From positions 1 to 46,091 of the forward strand of contig JALGZP010000010.1 in NCBI GenBank assembly GCA_025774845.1: a stretch of DNA of 46,091 nucleotides. Direction: 5' to 3'. The position numbers and the translations under genes were made by a program. Below are positions 16,063 through 27,100 of this stretch, one piece after another (the first letter of the stretch is position 1; the number at the start of each line of letters is the position of its first letter). This DNA comes from a bacterium. Its GTDB lineage: Bacteria; Arandabacterota; Arandabacteria; Arandabacterales; Arandabacteraceae. The notes beneath the pieces were generated by a model that was not told where the DNA came from, did no database searches, and saw nothing but the letters and a program-made list of their open reading frames with translations.

Positions 16063-16893
16063 TTAGTAGTTCTTGGCGCGTTTGAGTTGTTCGATTGCAG
16101 ACAGGGGAACCGTGCAGGAACCCAGATGGAGATGACCGTCCCTGCGTCCGTGGCTGTCGGAGCCGCCCGTGGCCACAAGACCCAGCTTATCCGCCAACCG
16201 GCTGTAGCGCTGAATGTCGTGTTCCCGGTGCTTGGGGTGGTAGACTTCGATCGCACGCATACCGCTGGCCATGAAGTCGGCGATCAGATCGTCCCGCCGT
16301 GATGTCCCCGGGTGGGCAACCGCACCTATCCCACCGGCATCGGCAATCAGGCGAAACGCATCTGAGGGTTTGAGCTGGTATTTGTGTACATAGGCGGGTG
16401 AGTGAAACCCGATATAGTTCTTGAATGCTTCTTCAAGCGTCGCGACACATCCGTTCTGGAGGAGCGCAGCAGCAATGTGAGGCCTTCCGACTGCGCCATC
16501 ACCCGCGATCTCAAGCACTGAATCCACCTTGATATCAACACCCATGCCCCTCAGACGCTCGACCATCTGAATGCCACGATTACGTCTTGCATCCCTGAAG
16601 ATCTGCAAGTACTTGAGCAGATTCTCGTTCTGCATATCAACCAGATAGCCAAGGATATGAAGGTCGGACTTCCCCTCCACCGTGCTCAGTTCCACACCGG
16701 AGACCACCTCGAAGCCGCTTGAGCCCGCAGCTTCCATTGCTACCTCAACACCGCCGATCTCGTCATGGTCGGTGATCGCAATGCCTGCCAGACCCATCTT
16801 CTGGGCCTCCACCACCATATCCTCGGGTGTCATGTCGCCGTCAGAGTAGATGGTATGAACGTGGAGATCGACGCGGCCTTCTGTTTCACTCAT
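16063..16893 (-). CDS. PHP-domain phosphoesterase (YciV/RNase AM-like)
   Basis: The 276-residue enzyme has the PHP metal-binding motifs in order: H-V-H-T-x-Y-S-D-G near residue 11, T-D-H-D-E-I near 42, G-V-E-L near 65, G-R-P-H-I near 136, A-H-P-G near 192 and G-G-S-D-S-H-G near 246. This order and length fit the YciV family of 5'-3' exonucleases and 3',5'-bisphosphate nucleotidases. The substrate was not determined here. Its ATG overlaps the TPR gene stop by four bases, so the two are translated together. Confidence 0.88.
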   Translation of the reverse strand: MSETEGRVDLHVHTIYSDGDMTPEDMVVEAQKMGLAGIAITDHDEIGGVEVAMEAAGSSGFEVVSGVELSTVEGKSDLHILGYLVDMQNENLLKYLQIFRDARRNRGIQMVERLRGMGVDIKVDSVLEIAGDGAVGRPHIAAALLQNGCVATLEEAFKNYIGFHSPAYVHKYQLKPSDAFRLIADAGGIGAVAHPGTSRRDDLIADFMASGMRAIEVYHPKHREHDIQRYSRLADKLGLVATGGSDSHGRRDGHLHLGSCTVPLSAIEQLKRAKNY

Positions 16894-18008
16894 TGGTTCT
16901 TACTCAGCTCCTCAAGCCGAAGCGTGGCATCCCTGTAACCGGGGTCGCTTTCACATACCTGCTCATAGCACTGGCGGGCTTCCTCCAGCTGATCGACCTT
17001 TTCATACGCCATTGCCAGAATGTAGCGCAGACCGATACAGTCCGACTCCTGGGTTGCCTGGGTTTCCAGGCCGGCCTTGAGCTCCTCAATGGCCAGATCG
17101 ACGTCACCCTTTTCTACGAAACATCTGCCGGCCAGCTCGATACTCCTCAAGGCAAGTTCGGGATGCTTCCTTGATACACCGAATTCAGTAAGAGCTTCAT
17201 CGTACAATCCGAGGTCGAGATATGATATCCCGAGGTCATAGTGAGACTGGTAGTCCTCCTCACCGAGCGCTTTGGTCACCTCTTCCCGGAAACTCCGGAG
17301 GACCTCTTCTATCTTGACGGGAACATGATGCGCAAGACCTATTCTCTTGTGAACGATCTCCACACGGTCAGTTCCCTCTCCTTCTACACTCACGTCCCTG
17401 GAAACGGTGTCGACCACCCCTCCCATCTGCTCAACCCTCTCCTTCATCCGGGCCGCCATGTCCGCATCACCCGTCCGTCTGTAGATTTCCTCAGCCGCAA
17501 TGATCTCACTGCGTGCCTCATCCGGCAGACCCAGATGAGAGTAAACCTCCGCCAGTTGCTCCCTGACCTTGACCTTGTCAGGTGCAAACTCTATTACCTT
17601 CTTCAGGGAATCGACAGCCCTCTGAAGATCACCCTTGTCTATCAGTTTCTCTGCGTACTCAAGTACATAGCCGACCGCCTCACCACCGAAGCCCTGTTCG
17701 AAATACAGATCGCCCAGCAGGCGGAAAGCATCGATGAAGTCCGGGTCGAGTCTGAGCATCTTACGGCAGACAGCGATCGCGTTGCTGTAGAGGTCTTCCT
17801 TCCCATACTTCCTGACGGCCTCTTCATACTGGCGGAACGCGGATTGTTCGTCGCCCTTCTTGAAGTGGATGTCACCCATCAGGTTGTAGATGTTCGGGTC
17901 GACATCGTCATTCTTGAGCAGCTTACGATACTCCTCAAGAGCATTGTCGAGATCTCCGGCCTGCGCGTACTCGTGCGCTCGCTTGCGTATACTAAGGATC
18001 TCCGACAA
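16890..18008 (-). CDS. TPR-repeat protein
   Basis: I prefer the TTG at 18008 (372 residues) because AGGAGG lies five bases upstream. The frame extends to an ATG at 18104, but that start has only a poor ribosome site and would add a low-complexity head. The protein is almost entirely tetratricopeptide repeats (for example D-L-D-N-A-L-E-E-Y-R-K-L and Y-D-E-A-L-T-E-F), with no signal peptide or membrane segment. It is likely a cytoplasmic scaffold. A middle section (about 165-215) is less repetitive. It resembles TPR proteins of delta-proteobacteria and candidate phyla with no known role. Confidence 0.85.
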   Translation of the reverse strand: MSEILSIRKRAHEYAQAGDLDNALEEYRKLLKNDDVDPNIYNLMGDIHFKKGDEQSAFRQYEEAVRKYGKEDLYSNAIAVCRKMLRLDPDFIDAFRLLGDLYFEQGFGGEAVGYVLEYAEKLIDKGDLQRAVDSLKKVIEFAPDKVKVREQLAEVYSHLGLPDEARSEIIAAEEIYRRTGDADMAARMKERVEQMGGVVDTVSRDVSVEGEGTDRVEIVHKRIGLAHHVPVKIEEVLRSFREEVTKALGEEDYQSHYDLGISYLDLGLYDEALTEFGVSRKHPELALRSIELAGRCFVEKGDVDLAIEELKAGLETQATQESDCIGLRYILAMAYEKVDQLEEARQCYEQVCESDPGYRDATLRLEELSKNQ

Positions 18009-18172
18009 GGCTGCCTCCTGTGCTGCGCTGATGCTGTCCTCTTGACCCCGGGCAGAATATGCGTCTCGGACCCTTTGAGGTGTTCCTCGACGGGTGCGAG
18101 GCATCGTGCCCCGGATGGGAATGATTGGCGATTCCCAGATGTCCCGATCTTAATGAATCGGCCGTTCTATGT

Positions 18173-19441
18173 CTAATCTTGAGTTCTGTCGAATACCACA
18201 ATCCCATTCTTTATCACCGTCCGGACAATGTCACCACCCAGGTGATAGGGTACATATCTGAAATCAGGCACTTCAACTAAGACAAGATCCGCCTGCTTCT
18301 CCGGTGCGATACTCCCGACCCGGTCCTGTCTCCCGACGGCTTTCGCCCCGCCTACCGTCATCGCGAGAATCACCTCTGCAGGTGTCATCTTCATAAACGA
18401 GCAGGCCAGACTCGATACTATCAAGAGGGAATGAACCATCGAGCTACCCGGATTAAAATCCGTCGCAACCGCTACGTCGAGTCCCATATCAATCATAGTG
18501 CGAGCATCGGTGAACTCCGGTCTCCCGAGCCCCACACCGACACCCGGCATCAGAACCGCTACCGTCCCGCTCGCTTTCATGGCCTCGAGTCCCTCACGTG
18601 AAGCATGGCCAAGATGTCCGGCACTTATCGCTCCGACCTCTCCAGCCACGCCGGCCCCACCGGACTCGACGAATTCATCCGCGTGGAGTTTGGGTCTCAT
18701 ACCATACTCCTTACCGCGAAGCAGAATCCGACGCGATTCATCTGCAGTGAACACGCCCTGCTCACAGAAGACGTCGCAGAACTCGGCCAGTCCACTCTCA
18801 CCGGCGGCCGGGATCATCTCATCGATCAGGAGATCGATATAGCCGTCCCTGTTCTCCCTGAACTCAGGCGGAATCTCGTGTGCACCGAGGAATGTCGGCA
18901 CGACATCGACACATGTTTCCTCTCCGACGCGTTTTATGGCCTTGAGCATCTTTAGTTCGGCTTCGACACTGAGACCGTAACCGCTCTTTATCTCGACGGT
19001 CGTCGTACCCTGCCGGAGCATCGATCCCACCCTGCTCGACCCGCTCTGGACAAGTTCATCGATGGATGCATTCCGGACCGCGCCGACCGTGGCGTTGATT
19101 CCCCCGCCGGCTGCGGCGATTTCCATGTAGCCGGCGCCCTTTACCCTCATCTCGTACTCACGCTCCCTACTACCTGCAAAGACGGTGTGAGTATGAGCAT
19201 CCACAAACCCGGGTAGGACAGCAAGCCCGCCGGCATCGATCACCTCGGAGGCCCCGTGACCGCTTGTTTCAAACTGTTTCCGCCCTCCGACCCATGAGAT
19301 CGCACCACCGGAAATCAGGAGGCATGCGTCATCAATGAGACCGACGGGCCGGACTTCATCATCACTCGAATCGAAGAGATCCGGTTCACAGGTCACAAGC
19401 TGGCTGATGTTCTTTATCGCCAAGTCAGCGTTGAGTGGCAA
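18173..19441 (-). CDS. hutI: Imidazolonepropionase
   Basis: The 422-residue enzyme hydrolyses imidazolone propionate to formiminoglutamate, the third step of histidine breakdown. It belongs to the amidohydrolase family. It shows V-D-A-H-T-H-T-V-F-A-G near residue 80, which binds metal and substrate, the H-A-D-E-F motif near 250, and an A-T-D-F-N-P-G-S motif near 330. I chose the TTG at 19441: GGAG precedes it by seven bases, it begins four bases after the hutU stop, and it gives the usual length of about 420. An alternative GTG or ATG further upstream would lie inside hutU. Confidence 0.95.
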   Translation of the reverse strand: MPLNADLAIKNISQLVTCEPDLFDSSDDEVRPVGLIDDACLLISGGAISWVGGRKQFETSGHGASEVIDAGGLAVLPGFVDAHTHTVFAGSREREYEMRVKGAGYMEIAAAGGGINATVGAVRNASIDELVQSGSSRVGSMLRQGTTTVEIKSGYGLSVEAELKMLKAIKRVGEETCVDVVPTFLGAHEIPPEFRENRDGYIDLLIDEMIPAAGESGLAEFCDVFCEQGVFTADESRRILLRGKEYGMRPKLHADEFVESGGAGVAGEVGAISAGHLGHASREGLEAMKASGTVAVLMPGVGVGLGRPEFTDARTMIDMGLDVAVATDFNPGSSMVHSLLIVSSLACSFMKMTPAEVILAMTVGGAKAVGRQDRVGSIAPEKQADLVLVEVPDFRYVPYHLGGDIVRTVIKNGIVVFDRTQD

Positions 19442-19445
19442 TTCT

Positions 19446-21101
19446 TTACTCCGCGGGCAGCATCGGGATCTTGATGCCCCCGTCACGTGCTACCCTCTTC
19501 GCAAGGTCGTATCCGGCATCGGCGTGCCTCGCGACCCCGAGACCGGGATCCACCTCGAGGACCCTTTCGAGCCTTCCGTCTGCCTCATCGGTGCCGTCGG
19601 CGACCACCACCATCCCTGCGTGAATCGAGTTCCCGATCCCTACCCCTCCGCCGTGATGTACCGAAACCCAGGTCGCACCGGATACTGCGTTGAGAAGGGC
19701 GTTGAGTATGGGCCAGTCGGCTATCGCATCACTTCCGTCTTTCATGGCCTCGGTCTCGCGGTTCGGAGATGCAACCGACCCGCTATCGAGATGGTCTCTG
19801 CCGATTACGATCGGGGCCTTGAGTTCACCGCTCTTGACCATCCGGTTGATGCGCCGGCCGAACCGGGCACGCTCACCGTGGGCAAGCCAACAGATCCGTG
19901 AAGGCAGACCCTGGAATTTGACCTTCTCTCTTGCGAGCTTTATCCATCTGGCCAGCGATTCATCTCTGGGGAACTCCTCAAGGACAGCCTCGTCTGTCTT
20001 GTATATGTCATCGGGCTCACCGGAGAGGGCGGCCCACCTGAAAGGCCCTTTGCCTTCGCAGAACATCGGTCTTATGTATGCCGGGACAAAACCCGGAAAA
20101 TCGAACGCGTCCTCAACACCCGCCGTTTGTGCCTGGCCGCGTATGTTGTTGCCGTAGTCGAAAACGATCGATCCCTTCTCCTTGAAACCGAGCATGGCCC
20201 TGACGTGCACCGCGATCGACTGCATCGCTCTCCGGACATATTCCTCGGGATCACTTTTCCTCAGGTCGAGTGCCCCGGCAAGCGTGATCCCGTGGGGCAC
20301 GTATCCACCGAGCGCATCGTGCGCCGATGTCTGATCGGTCACGACATCGGGGATCAGACCTCGCTTCAGGAGTTCGGGGTGGGTGTCGGCCGCATTGCCG
20401 ACCAGTCCGATCGATCTCGCCAACCCCTTCTCACATGCCTCGCGTGCCGCATTTACCGCTTCGTCAAGGCTCTCCGTAATCATGTCACAGTAGCCGGTGT
20501 TGAGACGGCGTTCGATCCTCTTCCTGTCGACCTCGACATCGAGACAAACGCCCTCGTTCATGGTTATCGCAAGCGGCTGGGCACCCCCCATGCCACCCAT
20601 ACCTGCCGTCAGGACAAGTTTTCCCCTGAGTGAACCACCGAAGTGCTGCCTCGCGAGTTCCGCAAGCGTTTCATATGTGCCCTGGAGTATGCCCTGGGTA
20701 CCTATATATATCCAGCTGCCCGCGGTCATCTGACCGTACATGATCAGACCCTTGGCCTCCAGCTCCCAGAAGTGTTCCCACGTGGCCCACGCGGGGACAA
20801 GAAGTGAGTTGGCTATCAGAACCCGCGGGGCCCGGTCGGTGGTCTTAAACACCGCCACGGGTTTACCGGACTGGATAAGCAGGGTCTCGTCGTTTTCCAG
20901 CTCCTTGAGAGCCTGGACTATGGCGTCGAAGCATTCCCAGTTTCGGGCCGCCCTGCCTGAGCCGCCGTAGACTATGAGTTGATCCGGATCTTCGGCGACC
21001 TCACCGTCGAGGTTGTTCATCAACATTCTAAGAGCTGCCTCCTGTGGCCAGCCCTTACATGTGAGTTCAGTACCCCTGGGAGCCCGTATGTTTCTCTTCA
21101 T
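19446..21101 (-). CDS. hutU: Urocanate hydratase (urocanase)
   Basis: The 551-residue enzyme adds water to urocanate, the second step of histidine degradation, and uses bound NAD. Recognisable parts are the N-terminal R-A-P-R-G-T-E-L with G-W-x-Q-E-A-A, the [11 protein letters not shown] segment, the G-x-G-G-M-G-G-A-Q nucleotide loop near residue 170, and the C-terminal [11 protein letters not shown] segment. The ATG at 21101 is right: it gives the normal length and lies eight bases after the thiC stop. A longer frame to 21299 would run through thiC. hutH is not in this window. Confidence 0.96.
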   Translation of the reverse strand: MKRNIRAPRGTELTCKGWPQEAALRMLMNNLDGEVAEDPDQLIVYGGSGRAARNWECFDAIVQALKELENDETLLIQSGKPVAVFKTTDRAPRVLIANSLLVPAWATWEHFWELEAKGLIMYGQMTAGSWIYIGTQGILQGTYETLAELARQHFGGSLRGKLVLTAGMGGMGGAQPLAITMNEGVCLDVEVDRKRIERRLNTGYCDMITESLDEAVNAAREACEKGLARSIGLVGNAADTHPELLKRGLIPDVVTDQTSAHDALGGYVPHGITLAGALDLRKSDPEEYVRRAMQSIAVHVRAMLGFKEKGSIVFDYGNNIRGQAQTAGVEDAFDFPGFVPAYIRPMFCEGKGPFRWAALSGEPDDIYKTDEAVLEEFPRDESLARWIKLAREKVKFQGLPSRICWLAHGERARFGRRINRMVKSGELKAPIVIGRDHLDSGSVASPNRETEAMKDGSDAIADWPILNALLNAVSGATWVSVHHGGGVGIGNSIHAGMVVVADGTDEADGRLERVLEVDPGLGVARHADAGYDLAKRVARDGGIKIPMLPAE

Positions 21102-21109
21102 TGGCAAGC

Positions 21110-22399
21110 CTATTGCTTCGGCCCAAGCACGCCCTTCACCTTCTTCATTGCGCAGTACTCCCCACACATCGTGCAGAGCGTGGCATCCTGAGGGTGAGAG
21201 CTTTCTCGCAGCTTGCTGGCACGCTCGGGGTCTATCGCCAGATCGAGCATCCTTTTCCAGTCCAGCGCCTTCCGCGCCTCGGACATGGAGCGATCCCACT
21301 CGGCAGCTCCGGGTATGCGTTTTACAATATCCGCGGCGTGAGCAGCAATCCTGGATGCGATAACTCCCTCCCGCACATCCTTGCTATCGGGGAGTCTCAG
21401 GTGCTCGGATGGAGTTACGTAACACAGGAAGTCGGCACCGGCAGCCGCCGCCACCGCTCCCCCGATTGCTCCGGCGATATGATCGTAGCCTGCACTGACA
21501 TCCGTAACAAGCGGGCCGAGTACATAAAACGGCGCGTCGCCGCACATCTTCTTTTCCATGAGCACGTTGGCTTCGATCTCGTTCAGCGGGACGTGCCCCG
21601 GACCCTCCACCATCACCTGCACGGCGGCCGTCTGAGCACGTTTCACCAGCTCACCCAGAACCACCAGCTCGCTCACCTGCAAAAGGTCGGTCGCATCGGC
21701 CAGTGAGCCTGGTCTTAAGCCGTCACCGAGACTCAGTGTGGCATCGTAGCTTCTCGCCATTTCAAGAAGATCGTCGTATCTGGAATACAGAGGATTTTCC
21801 TTATCATTATAGTACATCCACTCGAGCATGAAGGAACCGCCCCGGCTCACGACATCGGTCAGCCGCCCGCATTGCTTCAGTCTCTCTATGGCCGAACGGG
21901 TCACACCGCAGTGTACTGTGACGAAGTCGATCCCCGATTTGAGGTGTCGCTCGATGCTTCCGAAGATCTCATCTTCGGTCATCTCCACCATCGCCCGCTT
22001 GGACCGGACGGCGGTGATTGCCGCCCCATAGATAGGTACACTTCCCACGGGTACGGTCGACGCTTGGATTACACCGTCCCTGATCGCGTCGATGTCGCCA
22101 CCGGTGCTCAGGTCCATCACCGTGTCGGCGCCTGCATCTATGGCTGCCCTGAGTTTCTCGAGTTCGGTCTCGAGACTTATCTCGTCTGAGGAACTGCCGA
22201 TGTTGGCATTGACCTTAGTCGCGAGTCCGGCACCTATGCCGAGCGCATACTTGCCCCGGCGAAGTCTGTTGACGGGGATCACGATGGTGCCGTTCTTCAG
22301 ACCTTCGGAGATGAAGGCTACAGGGCGCTTCTCGCGCTCGGCAACCACCCGCATCTCATCGGTTATCTTGCCTTGTCTTGCCGCCTCAACCTGCGTCAT
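21110..22399 (-). CDS. thiC: Phosphomethylpyrimidine synthase ThiC
   Basis: This 429-residue radical-SAM enzyme converts aminoimidazole ribotide into the pyrimidine part of thiamine. It has the compact form of about 430 residues, without the N-terminal extension of enterobacterial ThiC. The C-terminal iron-sulphur motif C-x2-C-x4-C is present (C-T-M-C-G-E-Y-C). Other marks are V-N-A-N-I-G-S-S near 63, M-D-L-S-T-G-G-D near 95 and E-G-P-G-H-V near 266. It is the first gene of an apparent thiC-hutU-hutI operon. The ATG follows GGGAG with normal spacing. The leader of about 46 bases is too short for a TPP riboswitch. Confidence 0.97.
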   Translation of the reverse strand: MTQVEAARQGKITDEMRVVAEREKRPVAFISEGLKNGTIVIPVNRLRRGKYALGIGAGLATKVNANIGSSSDEISLETELEKLRAAIDAGADTVMDLSTGGDIDAIRDGVIQASTVPVGSVPIYGAAITAVRSKRAMVEMTEDEIFGSIERHLKSGIDFVTVHCGVTRSAIERLKQCGRLTDVVSRGGSFMLEWMYYNDKENPLYSRYDDLLEMARSYDATLSLGDGLRPGSLADATDLLQVSELVVLGELVKRAQTAAVQVMVEGPGHVPLNEIEANVLMEKKMCGDAPFYVLGPLVTDVSAGYDHIAGAIGGAVAAAAGADFLCYVTPSEHLRLPDSKDVREGVIASRIAAHAADIVKRIPGAAEWDRSMSEARKALDWKRMLDLAIDPERASKLRESSHPQDATLCTMCGEYCAMKKVKGVLGPKQ

Positions 22400-22452
22400 A
22401 TCAGACTCCCATGAGGTGGGTTGATCAATTCCCTTGGGGCCCTCCGTGGTTC

Positions 22453-22481
22453 AATATAGGACAGAAACGAAACCAAGTCAA
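22453..22481 (-). promoter_or_regulatory. Sigma-70-type promoter of thiC-hutU-hutI
   Basis: On the minus strand TTGACT (22481-22476) and TATATT (22458-22453) are separated by exactly 17 bases, and each hexamer matches the consensus at five of six positions. It begins 12 bases after the Omp85 stop codon, with transcription expected near 22446. It marks the end of the secretion operon and the start of a new unit. Confidence 0.75.
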
Positions 22482-22492
22482 CCGATACCGCC

Positions 22493-24184
22493 TCAGAACC
22501 GTCTGACCAGACCGAGATGCAGTTTCGCGTCGGACCATGTGTCGTTCCTCCCGAGGGCGACCTCAAGCCGTACGACACCCGCACGTGATCCCGCCATGAA
22601 GCCGATGCCATAACCGAAGGGACCGGACCGTAACGAATCGAACGAGTAACCTCCACCCTCCAGGGCTCCACCATCAAAGAAGCAGTATACCCGCGAATAG
22701 TCCCCCAGAAGGCGTCTCAGTTCAAGGGTGACGGTGACCGCCCTGTCCACCGTGAACCACTCCTCGGGATAACCTCGCAGGGTCCGCATCCCGCCCATTC
22801 TTACCAGATGCGCAGCCGGTATCTCTCCCCTGCTCGTAAATGCTCCCTCGAACCGGCTTGTGAGGGCCAACGTCGTTCTTTCCCCAACCGGGATTAACTG
22901 TTCTCCCTCAACCAGCAGTGTCGAAATCGTCCGGTCAAGTGATGAGTCGTCCTCGAACTCGAGGGCTGCAACCTCCTGCCTCAGTTTGAAGGACTGCCCC
23001 GAGAGCGGGTTCAAGGGCCGGTCCCTCCCCTCATACCTGAAGTCGAATGACAAACCGCGCTCAAGGAAGTTGCCCTCACCACCCACAAGGCTCCGGTCTT
23101 TGGTCGATGCGAGAAACCCGCCGGTGCCGAACTCGAGTCTGGGCTCACCTCTGAAAGTCACCCCAAGCCAGATTCTCCTTCGTGCGTAGGAGGTGTCTAT
23201 AACATCCGATGAGAGCTCGAATTCCAGAGCAAAGGGTTTCGAGAGAATGCGGGGCTCTCTGTAGGCTACACCCCAGCTGAGCTTGCCGTTGCCCGGTTTC
23301 ACCCACAGAACCTTAAGTCTCCTCAGTGTGCCGCCCAGGTTCCGGAATTCGAGATCCAGGGAACCGACGAACTTGCTTTCTTTGCCGGAGGGGGAGTAGG
23401 CAGCCATACCTTCGAAGAGACTCGTTCTTGCCTCGACTACATCTATAGTCAGGGTCAGCGTCGTGTCCCTGCTGTCAAACGTAAGCACGGGATCTGAAAC
23501 ACTTTCGAAGACGCCCAGATCCATCAGACGCTGTCTCACATTTTTGATCTTCTTCCCGTCGTACGGTTCTCCCACGGAAAGACCGGTCTCAGCCAGGGCG
23601 GCACCCCGTCTGGTCTTCGTCATTCCCCTGAACACAACGTGACCCACCACGGTCGGCGGGCCGGCCGCGACGTGGAGCCGAACCTCAACTCTTCCATCAC
23701 CCACGGAGACCATCTCGGGCCGGACTGTGCTCAGGGGATAGCCGCGAAAGTCGTAGAAGGCAAGCACGTCTGCTATGCCCTCTTCGAGTGCACGCTGCGA
23801 AAACGGCCTGCCGGTCTGACCGCCGAACATCCTCTCGAGAACGGATGCCTGCCCGGCGGGAACGCCGCTGATTCTGACCGATTCAAGGACGCTTGGACGG
23901 CCTTCCGAGATCGTTATCTCTATGGCCTCACCCGGTGGGGCGGCCCGCTCACACGTGACTCCAACATCAAGATAGCCGCGTTCCCAGTAATGCCCCGCTA
24001 CCTCGTGGCAGATCGAGTCTATGCAGACGGAGTCGGTGGCGGTGCAGGTGATTTCACCTATCCACTCAATGATCGCGTCGTCCGATAACGCGGAATTGCC
24101 GCGTATATTGAATTCAGCCGGAGATGCGGTTCCAGTCATGGCGATCACGCAGGCCAGAAAGGTAAGCGTGCGAAGGAACCTCAT
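22493..24184 (-). CDS. Omp85/BamA-superfamily outer-membrane protein
   Basis: The 563-residue protein has a signal peptide (cleavage near A-S-P-A), two to three POTRA-like repeats (about residues 23-260) and a C-terminal beta-barrel ending R-R-F. In the barrel, G-M-R-T-L-R-G-Y-P matches the conserved R-G-F/Y motif of the Omp85 lid loop. It is shorter than BamA (about 800) and nearer to TamA and other small Omp85 members. I chose the ATG at 24184; AGGTG overlaps the stop of the SprA-like gene and lies eight bases upstream. It is the last gene of the secretion operon and may insert or help the large barrel encoded just before it. That role is inferred from position only. Confidence 0.9.
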   Translation of the reverse strand: MRFLRTLTFLACVIAMTGTASPAEFNIRGNSALSDDAIIEWIGEITCTATDSVCIDSICHEVAGHYWERGYLDVGVTCERAAPPGEAIEITISEGRPSVLESVRISGVPAGQASVLERMFGGQTGRPFSQRALEEGIADVLAFYDFRGYPLSTVRPEMVSVGDGRVEVRLHVAAGPPTVVGHVVFRGMTKTRRGAALAETGLSVGEPYDGKKIKNVRQRLMDLGVFESVSDPVLTFDSRDTTLTLTIDVVEARTSLFEGMAAYSPSGKESKFVGSLDLEFRNLGGTLRRLKVLWVKPGNGKLSWGVAYREPRILSKPFALEFELSSDVIDTSYARRRIWLGVTFRGEPRLEFGTGGFLASTKDRSLVGGEGNFLERGLSFDFRYEGRDRPLNPLSGQSFKLRQEVAALEFEDDSSLDRTISTLLVEGEQLIPVGERTTLALTSRFEGAFTSRGEIPAAHLVRMGGMRTLRGYPEEWFTVDRAVTVTLELRRLLGDYSRVYCFFDGGALEGGGYSFDSLRSGPFGYGIGFMAGSRAGVVRLEVALGRNDTWSDAKLHLGLVRRF

Positions 24185-24193
24185 AGGGGGCAC

Positions 24194-27100
24194 CTAGAAC
24201 GTGGCACTCAGAGAGGCCTTAACATTGTGGACCGTCGGGATTCCGCTCGTCCTGCGTCCCGTGTATTCAAATGAAACCGATGTGTATCTGCCATGCCGAA
24301 GATTGACCCTCGAGTTCCAGTTGAACGAATCCCGCAACGGGTAGAGGGTTGCACTTGAATACTCGGAACGGACGACCCTTTTAAGACTGCAACCCGCATC
24401 ACAGCGCAGGGCCCCGCTGAAAACGGTGATACCCGGGGAGGCGTTGACCTGCATGAAGGCTGAGACGGGTTCGGTCCGCTCCTCATTGAGAAGTTCGAGC
24501 CGCAAATGACTCCGCACAGCCGACACGATATTCCTTTCAAGGTTGAGATTGGTGCTCCAGGTGTCCCTGGTCGGTTCGACGCTGCCGGACGCCATATCTA
24601 TGGCAGATCTCGTCGTCATCAACCTGCCGGCAAGCCCGATCCTCATCTTCTTGAAGCTGCTGCTCAGCAGGCGGCCCTGAAACTCTGTGATCGTCCTGCT
24701 TTCCTTCCTCTCGATGCACCTGTTGTCGAGAAACCTCGAGCCCTTTGCGTTAAGTGTAAGCGTGAGACCTTTTCCGCGCCGGAAGACCAGCTCCTCGCTG
24801 ACAGTCATCCTGCCGAAGACCATCTCGTCGCTCCGGAGCAGATGGCCGGGATAGAGAAAGGCAATCCGTTCCAATTCCCGTGTCGAACTCTCCCCCTCAA
24901 TGTCGATCCCGGTCCTTGCTGAAACCGCCCTGTCCAGAAGAACCTTGCCCTTCCTGCCCAGTTCGAGCACGAGGTCCGCCTTGACCCGTGTGACGGGCTC
25001 TTTTCCCTTCTCAGATCTTGACATCACGTACCCGCCTTCACCCGGGACGTAATTGCCTAGACTGTCATAGTCGCCGCCCCCGCTCACCTGTATCAGTTCA
25101 GCATCATAGACCGTTGTGAGCGCATTGGACAACCTGTAGTCGATGGACATCGAACTGATCGCCAGGACATCCCTGAGATCGAGATGAAAGTCACCGCCGG
25201 TTGTTCTTTGTCCGCCGGTGGCATCCTCCTGGTTGTACTCTATCCTCCGCTGCGTTACGCCTCCTCTGACCATGAGTTTTCTGTTCCGGGCCGTCTCGAA
25301 CTCCAGCCTCCCCTGGACCTCGGAGGAGTATGAGTCCCAGCCGGCACCCCGGTCCCTGTCCTCGGTGCCCGCGGAAAGAGCGAGTGAAACCTGTCCCCCG
25401 GTCCCGGATACTTCCACTCTGGAGGTGTAATCCGTTCGCCGTGCGGATGTACTGTCTACAAGTTTCGACTTCATCTCATAGTTGCGGCCCAGCTTAAACT
25501 GCAGGAACTTAACAGGTATCCTGACCGTGATCCCGTTCCTGTCGATGGCCTTTTCACTTGAGACCGATGACATCCGTGCGGTCTGTGAACTCGCCGTCAG
25601 CCCGAGGCGCTGGTTTCCAAGCTCGAGTGCGGTCTTCCGCCGCCGCGACCTGCCCGTACTCGTCTCCATCGTGCCGATTTCAAACGACGACGCAACCACA
25701 TCATTCAGCCTGTAGTCGAGACCGACCTCGTTGCCGTCCTCAAAACCGTCCTCTGCATCCTGGGCCCAGACCTCCAGGAAATCGGGTCTCCTGAGTCTGT
25801 CAAAACCGATGTAGGCTTTTCCCACAGACCGCCGCTTCGCACTCAGACCGAGCGAGCCTGTACTCCGCCCTCCATAATCGGGAAGTTCCGACCTGCCCTG
25901 GATGGCCACGGTATAGGCTCTCCCCTCCTCTTCCTCCCAGGCTCCCGCCCCGGTCTTTGTATGTCCCTTTGACTGTGCCACCTCAGAAGTCAACTCAAGC
26001 CAATCGGCCGGCCGGGCCGATGCACCCACGTGGAAGACCCTCGCACCGAGCGGGTGGGACGCGCGCACCTTGTCCAGGTACGAGCCCGTACCGGTGTAAA
26101 TATAGACATTGGCGCCCCAGATCTCGGAGTAGATATAGCTGTAGGTACCTTTGCCCTCACCAACCGGCGTGAAGGTTACGTCGTAGTCACCCAGGCCTTC
26201 GCCAACGTATTCATAGTAGGAAAGCGTGTCGCTTTCGATACGGATATAGGAGCCTCGACCCGTTCCCGCAAACTTCCCACCATCGACCCAGTCCCCGGTG
26301 TCCCCGGATCCGCTCGAAAGCAGATTGGGCTCGCCGGTAAACTGCTCCGCCGGCTGGTTTGCACCGGTCTCCCTGACGAAGTTAACGGCAACGGACGCCC
26401 GCTCTCCTATGTCAAGACTCGACCGTCCGAAGTAGAACTGCCTGTTGCCGTCACGATCGGGAGATTCGTAATCCACCACGATTCGCGCACCGTCTCTGAT
26501 AAGATGTCGGGCGTTGAAGTAGATCTCTGCCGATGGGTAGTCGATCGTGTAGTCTGCGTTGTCGCCGCGTTTCATGGGTTTGCCGTCAAGCCAGACTGAC
26601 TCACTGCTTCTGACAATATTAGACTTGTCACCACCCGGACCCTGAACTATGTAGGGACCCGCTATGCCCTCGCTTCCCCGGATCACAACGGATTCGTAGG
26701 TGCTTCGTGAGGTGGCACCCGACAGAGCCACACCCTTGGAACCGTGTGACGCATCAGCGAAAAAGCCGGTCATAGTTCTTCTGAATCTGAGCAGTTCTCC
26801 CGGAGATTCGTCTATCTCGAGATCACCGACCCTGGCATAGGCCCCTGGGGACCTGACCTCCATAAAGACCCTGTCGAGGTCCCTTAGTTTGCTGGTCGAC
26901 GTACTCCGGCTGAGCGACATATCCTTGTCAGTCAGCACACCCTTAACATCGACCCCTTCACCTATCTTCCCGCCTATCGAGAGATTCAGTGACTGGTTTA
27001 TGCTGATGTCCGTGAGTGTTCCGGTCTCCACGCTTACGGTCTTCGATCCGGACGCCCTGAGGTCATAACCCTTTTCCTTCTTTTCCGGCTGGATCTCAGC

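Noticed and set aside
18117-18136. Terminator after hutI
   Set aside because: Six-base arms GGGAAT and ATTCCC with an eight-base loop can pair, but no T tract follows.
17241-18176. 311-codon open frame on the plus strand
   Set aside because: It is antisense to the TPR-protein gene and shows no recognisable domain.
22400-22492. TPP riboswitch before thiC
   Set aside because: The leader is about 46 bases and has none of the conserved TPP-box sequences (such as CTGAGA).
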